The position numbers and the translations under genes were made by a program. From Streptomyces purpureus (lineage in GTDB: Bacteria; Actinomycetota; Actinomycetes; Streptomycetales; Streptomycetaceae): DNA of 64,000 nt. Where the stretch lies: the NCBI RefSeq assembly GCF_014648195.1, contig NZ_BMQQ01000004.1:108851-172850 (forward strand), written 5' to 3'. Of the stretch, positions 58,981 to 64,000 are shown one piece after another (the stretch's first letter is position 1; each line of letters starts with the position of its first letter). The notes beneath the pieces are model-generated. The model searched no databases. It was not told the DNA's origin and saw only the letters and a list, made by a program, of their open reading frames with translations.

Positions 58981-60213
58981 TCAGTCCTCGAAGGTGGCGG
59001 ACTTGACGTCGACCCAGGCGCCGTTCTTGACCTGGTAGACGGTGAGCTGCTTGTTCGTGGTGTCACCGAACTCGTCGAAGGAGACCTTGCCGGTCACGCC
59101 GTCGAAGGAGACCTTGGACATGGCGGTGGTGACCTTGGCGCGGGCGTCGTCGGGCAGCTTGCCGCCGTTGTCGGCGACGACGGCCTTGACGGCCTGGATG
59201 ATGGACCAGGCGGCGTCGTAGGAGTAGCCGCCGTAGGCCGCGTACGGGTCCTTGTAGCCGGCCGCCTTGTAGTCGGCGATGAACTTCTTGGCGGTCGGGA
59301 GCTTCTCGACGGGGAAGCCGACGGAGGTGGCGAGGTCGCCGTCGTTGGCTTCGCCGGAGGCCTTGATGAACTGCGGGTCGTAGATGCCGTCGCCGCCCAT
59401 GGTGGGGATCTTGGCGCCGGCCTTCTTGATCTGGTCGGAGAGGAGTCCGCCCTCGGGGTACTGGCCGCCGAAGTAGACGGAGTCGGCGCCCGAGCTCTTG
59501 ATCTTGTTGGCGGTGGAGGAGAAGTCGGTCTCCTTGACCGTCACGGAGTCCGTGCCGACGACGGTGCCGCCGAGGCGCTTGAACTCCTCGGAGAAGATCG
59601 CGGCGAGGCCGGCGCCGTAGGTCTGCTTGTCGTTGACGACGAAGACCTTCTTCTTCTTGGCGTCGTTGTAGAGGTAGTTCGCGGCGAACTTGCCCTGGAC
59701 GACGTCGGTGGTGGACGTGCGGAAGTACGTCTTGAAGCCGCGCTTCTTGTCGCCGGAGCCCCACTTGTCGCCCTGGCTGAGGGAGGGGTTGGTGTTGGCC
59801 GGGGAGACCTGGGTCAGGTTGGCCTTGTCGAAGTCGCCCTGCATGGACTGGGCGACACCGGAGTTGAGCGGGCCGACGACGCCGAGGACGTCCTTCATGC
59901 CGACGAGCTTGGTGGCGTTGGCCTTGCCGGTGGCGGGGACGGCCTGGTCGTCGAGGGCCTCGATCTTGAAGGTGACCCCGGGGACTTCGTTGTTCTTGTT
60001 GGCGGTCTGCACCGCCAGGTCCACGGAGTTCTTGATGCCCTGGCCGAGGGCGGACAGCGAGCCGGTCAGCGGGGCGTCGACACCGATGACGACGGTGGTG
60101 CCCTTCTTGCTGTCGTCGCTGCCGCTCTTGTCGTCGCGCGAACCGCAGGCGGTGAGAGTGAGTGCTCCCGTGGTGATCACGGTGGTGAGGATGAGCAAGG
60201 AACGGTGTCGCAC
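58981..60213 (-). CDS. livJ: branched-chain amino acid-binding lipoprotein
   Basis: Substrate-binding lipoprotein (410 aa) of the LivJ/LivK family. Signal peptide with lipobox LTAC (Cys23), a charged linker, then VVIGVDAPLTGSLSALGQG and the two-lobe fold with GVVGPLNSGVAQ and the later YDAAWSIIQAVKAV. It catches the substrate outside the membrane for LivHMGF. AAAGGA precedes the GTG start. First gene of the operon. Ligand specificity (Leu/Ile/Val, amides or urea-like) is not decided by visible residues. Confidence 0.93.
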   Translation of the reverse strand: MRHRSLLILTTVITTGALTLTACGSRDDKSGSDDSKKGTTVVIGVDAPLTGSLSALGQGIKNSVDLAVQTANKNNEVPGVTFKIEALDDQAVPATGKANATKLVGMKDVLGVVGPLNSGVAQSMQGDFDKANLTQVSPANTNPSLSQGDKWGSGDKKRGFKTYFRTSTTDVVQGKFAANYLYNDAKKKKVFVVNDKQTYGAGLAAIFSEEFKRLGGTVVGTDSVTVKETDFSSTANKIKSSGADSVYFGGQYPEGGLLSDQIKKAGAKIPTMGGDGIYDPQFIKASGEANDGDLATSVGFPVEKLPTAKKFIADYKAAGYKDPYAAYGGYSYDAAWSIIQAVKAVVADNGGKLPDDARAKVTTAMSKVSFDGVTGKVSFDEFGDTTNKQLTVYQVKNGAWVDVKSATFED

Positions 60214-60653
60214 GATGAATCCTTTCCCTGGCGCGGCCCCCTCGAGCTGAGGTGGTGCCGTGTAGCTGTGTAGCTAGAGGTGCCGTTTGAGATCGCCGGG
60301 CCGTACGGGGGTTTGGTAAGGCCGTGCAGTGGACGCGCCCGGCGGCGCGGTGACTGGCCGTGACTCTAAGCGCAGCCGGTGAAGGTGCGGGAGCGGCGAG
60401 GTCAGGATGTGACTGTCTTGTTATCGCGACGGGGAGAGACGGTGTCCATGGGGTGGGCAAATCAGGACGTTTGGGCTCGTTGGGCGGTGTTCACATCGTG
60501 AGAACGCCCAGTTCCGTTAAGGGGCTTGAGGTGATCTTGCTCCTGACGAGGGCTTTGTGAGGGTGTCCGGATATCGGACAACCCCCTGATTCCCAGCGGA
60601 CGGCGAAATGAGCGCGCCCTTCCGCTTCTCGACCGGGCCGATGTTACGGAGTG
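60214..60653. other. 440-bp region upstream of livJ, no gene seen
   Basis: Holds the livJ promoter and the 3' flank of the small lipoprotein gene. Visible: a GTAGCT direct repeat near 60260-60275 and an imperfect inverted repeat GGGCGGTGTTC/GAACGCCC at 60482-60507 that could bind a regulator. No clear -35/-10 pair or riboswitch-like fold can be named. Short frames here have no credible start. Confidence 0.4.
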
Positions 60654-61073
60654 TTACGACGGAGGCGAGTGGGACGGCGTCGCCGACAGGGGCGGCCGCC
60701 AGTTCTCCGAGCTTCCGGTGGCCCCCTCCGCCGCCGCGCAGCGCCGCGTCGCGAGCCGGTCGGCGAGCTGCTCCGCCGCCTGGCGTCCGGCTCGGCGCTC
60801 CTCGTCGCGGGCCCGCGCCAGCACGTCGTCGTGGATGGCGAGCTGCTCGTTGGACAGCCCCTTCTGCTCCCAGTCCAAACCGGCCCATTTGCTCCCTTTG
60901 AGCCCCTCTTTCACCCAGTACGAGACAAGGCTCGCGCAGACGTCCACGGGGGTGGTCGGCGTGGGGCTCCGGGCGGGCGGGTCGCCCGAACAGCCCACGA
61001 CGGTCGCCCAGACGAGGGCGGCCCCGGCCGCGCGGGCGGCGAACCCCGCCGGGGCGTACGGCGAAAACCCCAT
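60654..61073 (-). CDS. small putative lipoprotein
   Basis: A 139-residue protein with a hydrophobic N-terminus (AARAAGAALVWATVVGC) ending in a VVGC lipobox (Cys28), then a Pro/Thr linker and a predicted helical region containing VCASLVSYWVKEGLKGSKWA and LDWEQKGLSNEQLAIHDDVL. The last 25 residues are disordered. I remember similar small lipoproteins in other Streptomyces but know no function. Probably anchored to the outer face of the membrane. Stand-alone; its start codon is preceded by GTTCCCTC, a poor ribosome site, so the exact start is open. Confidence 0.65.
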   Translation of the reverse strand: MGFSPYAPAGFAARAAGAALVWATVVGCSGDPPARSPTPTTPVDVCASLVSYWVKEGLKGSKWAGLDWEQKGLSNEQLAIHDDVLARARDEERRAGRQAAEQLADRLATRRCAAAEGATGSSENWRPPLSATPSHSPPS

Positions 61074-61273
61074 GAGGGAACGCTAGTTCGTCCACGGTGA
61101 CTCCACAACAGCCGGAGGCCAGGATCCCCGCTGTGACCCAAGTGGCCTATGGGAAAAGGACGTTGTGTGGCCGACGCGGTATGGGTCCTCTGGTGCGCCG
61201 GATGGGAAAGCGGTGGAATGTGGCCCGCGCCCCCGCGTGATCGTCGAGCACCCGGCCCCTGGAGGCAGGCACG

Positions 61274-63217
61274 ATGACGAGACCCACCCGTAGCAGCGCA
61301 CCGCCAACGCCGCGCCACCGCCGCCCCGGCGTCCGCGTCGTCGTCCTGGCGCTCGCCGCGTCGCTGATCACGGCGGTGCCGACGACCGGCGCGCGGGCCG
61401 AGGACGCCCCCGCGCCCCTGATCGCCGACGGCCGGACCCAGCCCGTCCACTCCCGCGCGGACGCGATCTTCCAGCAGGTCGACATCGAGACCGGGACGGA
61501 CAGTGACCGTGACGGTGCCCTCGACACCGTACGGATGCGGATCCTGCGGCCGAAAGCGACCGGTACGGGCCTGAAAGTGCCCACGATCATCGAGGCCAGC
61601 CCCTACTGGGGCGGCGGCAACGACGTGCCCTTCCACGCCGTCGATCTCGACGAGGACGGCCTGCCCGGCCGCCGGACCGCCGCGCGCCTGCCCGCCCTGA
61701 TCGGCCCCGCGCCCCGGGCCGCCGCGAACGCCGGCCCGGTCGTCTTCCCCGGCTACACCGACAACTACTTCCTGCCCCGCGGCTACGCCGTCGCCCAGCT
61801 CGACAGCATCGGCACCGGCGGCTCCACCGGCTGCCCCACCTCCGGCAGTCACGAGGAGACCCTCGGCGCCAAGGCCGCCGTCGACTGGCTGGCCGGCCGC
61901 ACCAGGGCCTGGGACCTTCAGGGCCGCCCGGTCGCCGCCGACTGGTCCACCGGCGACTCGGCCATGATGGGCATCTCGTACAACGGCACCCTGCCCACCG
62001 CCGTCGCCGCCACCGGCGTCGAAGGGCTCAAGGCGATCGTCCCGATCGCCGGGATCTCGTCCTGGTACGACTACTACCGCGCCGGCGGCGGGGTCGTCGC
62101 CCCCGGCGGCTACCAGGGCGAGGACGCCGACATCCTCGCCAAGGCCGTCCACAGCCGCGCCGACCGGACCGTCTGCGGCCCCCTGCTGGACCGGCTCACC
62201 GCCGAACAGGGCCGCGAGACCGGCGACTTCACCCGCTTCTGGCAGGAGCGCGACTACCTGAAGGACGTGGCGAAGATCAAGGCCGGCGTCTTCCTCGTGC
62301 ACGGCCTCAACGACTGGAACGTCCGGACCCGGCACGCCGGCCGGCTCTGGGAGGAGCTGACGGAACACGGCGTCCCGCGCAAGCTCTGGCTCCACCAGGC
62401 CGGGCACAGCAACCCCATGCCGCTGCGGATGGAGGAGTGGCTCGGCGGCCTGCACCAGTGGTTCGACCACTGGCTGTACGGCCTGGACAACGGCGCCCTG
62501 GACGGCCCGAAGGCGGAGATCGAGCAGGCCGACTTCAGCTGGCGCGCTCAAGTCCACTGGCCCGCCCCCGGCACCCGGCCGCTGACCCTGCACCTCACCG
62601 CGGACGGTCTCGCGTCCAGGCCCGACCGCCCGCGCGTGCAGTCCCTGACCGACGCCGGCCGTACCGTACGGGCCGAGGACCTCGTCGCCGGACCGGACGC
62701 GGCGCACCCCCATCGGCTCGCCTACACCACCGGCCCGCTCGCCCGGGACCTGCGGCTCGCCGGCACCCCGGAACTGTCCGTCCGCGCCTCGCTCGACGGC
62801 AGCTCGCCGTATGTCACCGCGCTCCTGGTCGACTACGGCACCGACACCCGGGCGACGGCCGCCACCACCGCCGACACCTCACAGCTGATCTGCTACGGCC
62901 AGGGCGTCCCCGGCGACACCGGCTGCGCGTACCGCACCCGGCACCGCACCGAGACCGCCGATTTCAAGATCGTCTCGCGGGGCTGGCTCGACATCCGCAA
63001 CCGTCACACCCCGGCCCGGCAGAGCGAGGTCACCGAGGGCCGGGAGTACCGCCTGGAGTGGGAGATGCAGCCCCAGGACTACGTCTTCAAACAGGGCCAC
63101 CGGCTCGGCGTGGTCCTGATCTCCACGGACCACGACCACACCCTGCGGTACCCGGCCGGGACGGTGATGACCGTCCGGACCGGGGTCAGCAGCGTGACGC
63201 TGCCGGTGACCCGGTGA
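61274..63217 (+). CDS. secreted X-Pro dipeptidyl-peptidase/CocE-family hydrolase (S15)
   Basis: Serine peptidase of family S15 (647 aa). Signal peptide (VRVVVLALAASLITAVPTTGARA), then the alpha/beta-hydrolase core with nucleophile Ser235 in MGISYNGTLP, Asp347 in HGLNDWNV and His378 in HQAGHSNP, and a C-terminal jelly-roll domain (IVSRGWLDIRN and LEWEMQPQDYVFKQGHRLG). Cleaves X-Pro dipeptides or related esters outside the cell; Streptomyces homologues act as prolyl tripeptidyl or dipeptidyl aminopeptidases. GGAGGCAGGCACG precedes the ATG. The stop lies in an 8-bp tandem array. Confidence 0.9.
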   Translation: MTRPTRSSAPPTPRHRRPGVRVVVLALAASLITAVPTTGARAEDAPAPLIADGRTQPVHSRADAIFQQVDIETGTDSDRDGALDTVRMRILRPKATGTGLKVPTIIEASPYWGGGNDVPFHAVDLDEDGLPGRRTAARLPALIGPAPRAAANAGPVVFPGYTDNYFLPRGYAVAQLDSIGTGGSTGCPTSGSHEETLGAKAAVDWLAGRTRAWDLQGRPVAADWSTGDSAMMGISYNGTLPTAVAATGVEGLKAIVPIAGISSWYDYYRAGGGVVAPGGYQGEDADILAKAVHSRADRTVCGPLLDRLTAEQGRETGDFTRFWQERDYLKDVAKIKAGVFLVHGLNDWNVRTRHAGRLWEELTEHGVPRKLWLHQAGHSNPMPLRMEEWLGGLHQWFDHWLYGLDNGALDGPKAEIEQADFSWRAQVHWPAPGTRPLTLHLTADGLASRPDRPRVQSLTDAGRTVRAEDLVAGPDAAHPHRLAYTTGPLARDLRLAGTPELSVRASLDGSSPYVTALLVDYGTDTRATAATTADTSQLICYGQGVPGDTGCAYRTRHRTETADFKIVSRGWLDIRNRHTPARQSEVTEGREYRLEWEMQPQDYVFKQGHRLGVVLISTDHDHTLRYPAGTVMTVRTGVSSVTLPVTR

Positions 63218-63258
63218 CCCGGTGACCCGGTGACCCGGTGACCCGGTGACCCGGTGAC
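63203..63258. repeat. 8-bp tandem array at the 3' end of the S15 peptidase gene
   Basis: Seven perfect units of CCGGTGAC. The peptidase stop (63215-63217) lies inside the second unit, so the array is mostly untranslated. Each unit contains GGTGACC at the junction, an interrupted palindrome. The unit is not a multiple of three. Confidence 0.95.
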
Positions 63259-63303
63259 CCGGGCCGACGACCGCGGGCCCGGGGGCCCGCCGGTCTGAGG
63301 CCG

Positions 63304-63798
63304 TCAGGCGCTCTGGGCGCCGGGAACGTTCTCGGCGTCCTTGGCGCGCGCCTCGCGCAGCATGCAGGTCAGGCGGGCGGTGCAGACCCGCCGGTCCTCC
63401 TCGTCCGTGATCACGATCTCGTACGTGGCGGTGGAGCGGCCCCGGTGCACGGGCGTGGCGACACCGGTGACCAGGCCGGAGCGGATCCCGCGGTGGTGGG
63501 TGCAGTTCAGGTCCACGCCGACGGCGATCCGGGAGACCCCGCCGTGCAGCATCGAGCCGATCGATCCGAGCGTCTCGGCGAGCACGGCGGAGGCGCCGCC
63601 GTGGAGCAGTCCGTACGGCTGGGTGTTGCCCTCCACGGGCATCGTGCCGACGACCTTCTCGGCCGAGGCCTCGACGATCTGCACACCCATGCGGTTGCCG
63701 AGGTGACCGGCGGAGAACAGCGCGGGCAGGTCGACGCCGAGCGCCGCGTACTCGTCGATGACCTCTTGCGGGAACTTCACGGTGGTCTGCTCGCCCAT
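63304..63798 (-). CDS. PaaI-family (hotdog) thioesterase
   Basis: Hotdog-fold acyl-CoA thioesterase (164 aa). The family pattern is visible as NTQPYGLLHGGASAVLAETLGS, where His and Glu are the usual catalytic residues, and DLNCTHHRGIRSGLVTGVATPVHRGRSTA. Hydrolyses CoA thioesters, often aromatic or steroid side-chain types, in the cytoplasm. ATG at 63798 is chosen over the upstream start at 63873 because GGAGCC precedes it and the family starts there. Stand-alone, before the molybdoenzyme gene on the same strand. Confidence 0.88.
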   Translation of the reverse strand: MGEQTTVKFPQEVIDEYAALGVDLPALFSAGHLGNRMGVQIVEASAEKVVGTMPVEGNTQPYGLLHGGASAVLAETLGSIGSMLHGGVSRIAVGVDLNCTHHRGIRSGLVTGVATPVHRGRSTATYEIVITDEEDRRVCTARLTCMLREARAKDAENVPGAQSA

Positions 63799-63877
63799 GG
63801 GCCCGGCTCCGTTCGTGTGCGTACGTCGTCGTACGTCGTCAGATTGGTCTCTCTGGTCCAGCCGCCTGAGCAAACGC

Positions 63878-64000
63878 TTAGGCGGTCGGTGATTGTTCCA
63901 GACGCACGATCACGGACTTGCTGGCGGGGGTGTTGCTGATGTCCGCCGTGGACTCCAGCGGCACCAGGATGTTGGTCTCCGGGTAGTACGCCGCCGCGCA
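63878..64000 (-). CDS. molybdopterin-dependent oxidoreductase, C-terminal end (partial)
   Basis: Only the last 40 codons are in the window (TAA at 63878-63880); the 5' part lies beyond base 64000. The peptide CAAAYYPETNILVPLESTAD and ISNTPASKSVIVRLE is the typical C-terminus of FdhA/FdoG-like molybdopterin oxidoreductases of actinobacteria, where the molybdopterin dinucleotide-binding domain ends with a STADxSNTPxSK stretch. The true substrate (formate or other) cannot be judged from this part. Confidence 0.75.
   Translation of the reverse strand, partial: CAAAYYPETNILVPLESTADISNTPASKSVIVRLEQSPTA

Overview
The window looks like a chromosomal segment of a Streptomyces or very close relative. 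It has very high GC with C/G at most third codon positions, many ATGA/GTGA stop-start overlaps, GTG starts, and typical Streptomyces genes: a griseus-type trypsin, a GH35 beta-galactosidase, an ANTAR regulator of the PdtaR type and a group 2 sigma-70 factor. Core metabolic blocks (gltBD, pyruvate kinase with pdtaR, a branched-chain amino acid ABC transporter) alternate with accessory blocks.

Layout. Bases 15-8386 form one leftward, translationally coupled operon: four ADP-ribosylglycohydrolase (ARH/DraG) family proteins, a ribokinase, a class III CoA-transferase and an HpcH/CitE-type CoA-ester lyase. A VIT/CCC1 metal transporter diverges from it. gltB-gltD occupy 9943-15982 and end at a strong terminator. 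Bases 16100-19914 hold a hydrolase/steroid-dehydrogenase-like SDR pair and small stand-alone genes (VWA, VOC, split-barrel flavoprotein).

Bases 19911-33145 hold a cluster for degrading the C/D rings of steroids (hydrindane-propionate type): two acyl-CoA dehydrogenases, an IpdF-like SDR, a KstR2-like TetR repressor, a FadA6-like thiolase, IpdC, IpdB, IpdA, EchA20 and two more SDRs. A DEAD-box helicase with its own leader and a Tat-exported phosphatase are interspersed. Two matching KstR2-like operators lie in the two divergent promoters. Genes for FadD3, for sterol rings A/B and for uptake are not in the window.

Bases 33390-46190 are mixed: an ankyrin/HEAT protein, a putative metallopeptidase, trypsin, GH35 galactosidase with a divergent AraC regulator, chorismate mutase coupled to a truncated asparaginase, aminopeptidase N, and a decarboxylase plus amine N-hydroxylase pair that looks like DesA-DesB without DesC/DesD. 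Bases 46258-53428 carry a 5'-nucleotidase, a SIMPL protein, a TetR repressor divergent from a sigma factor gene across a near-consensus promoter covered by direct-repeat operators, pyruvate kinase, an orphan LAGLIDADG-type endonuclease and an odd short tRNA with anticodon CAA. The right end has pdtaR, the livJHMGF operon, a lipoprotein, an S15-type peptidase, a thioesterase and the 3' end of a molybdopterin oxidoreductase.

A cross-cutting feature is repeat expansion. In-frame minisatellites sit inside at least four proteins (ARH C-terminus, acyl-CoA dehydrogenase, alpha/beta hydrolase, LivG tail). Short tandem arrays of 6, 7, 8 and 15 bp lie at gene ends. A Streptomyces-type palindromic repeat has inserted in frame within gltB. 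The strongest candidates for an undescribed system are the ARH/ribokinase/CoA operon and the TetR-sigma switch.
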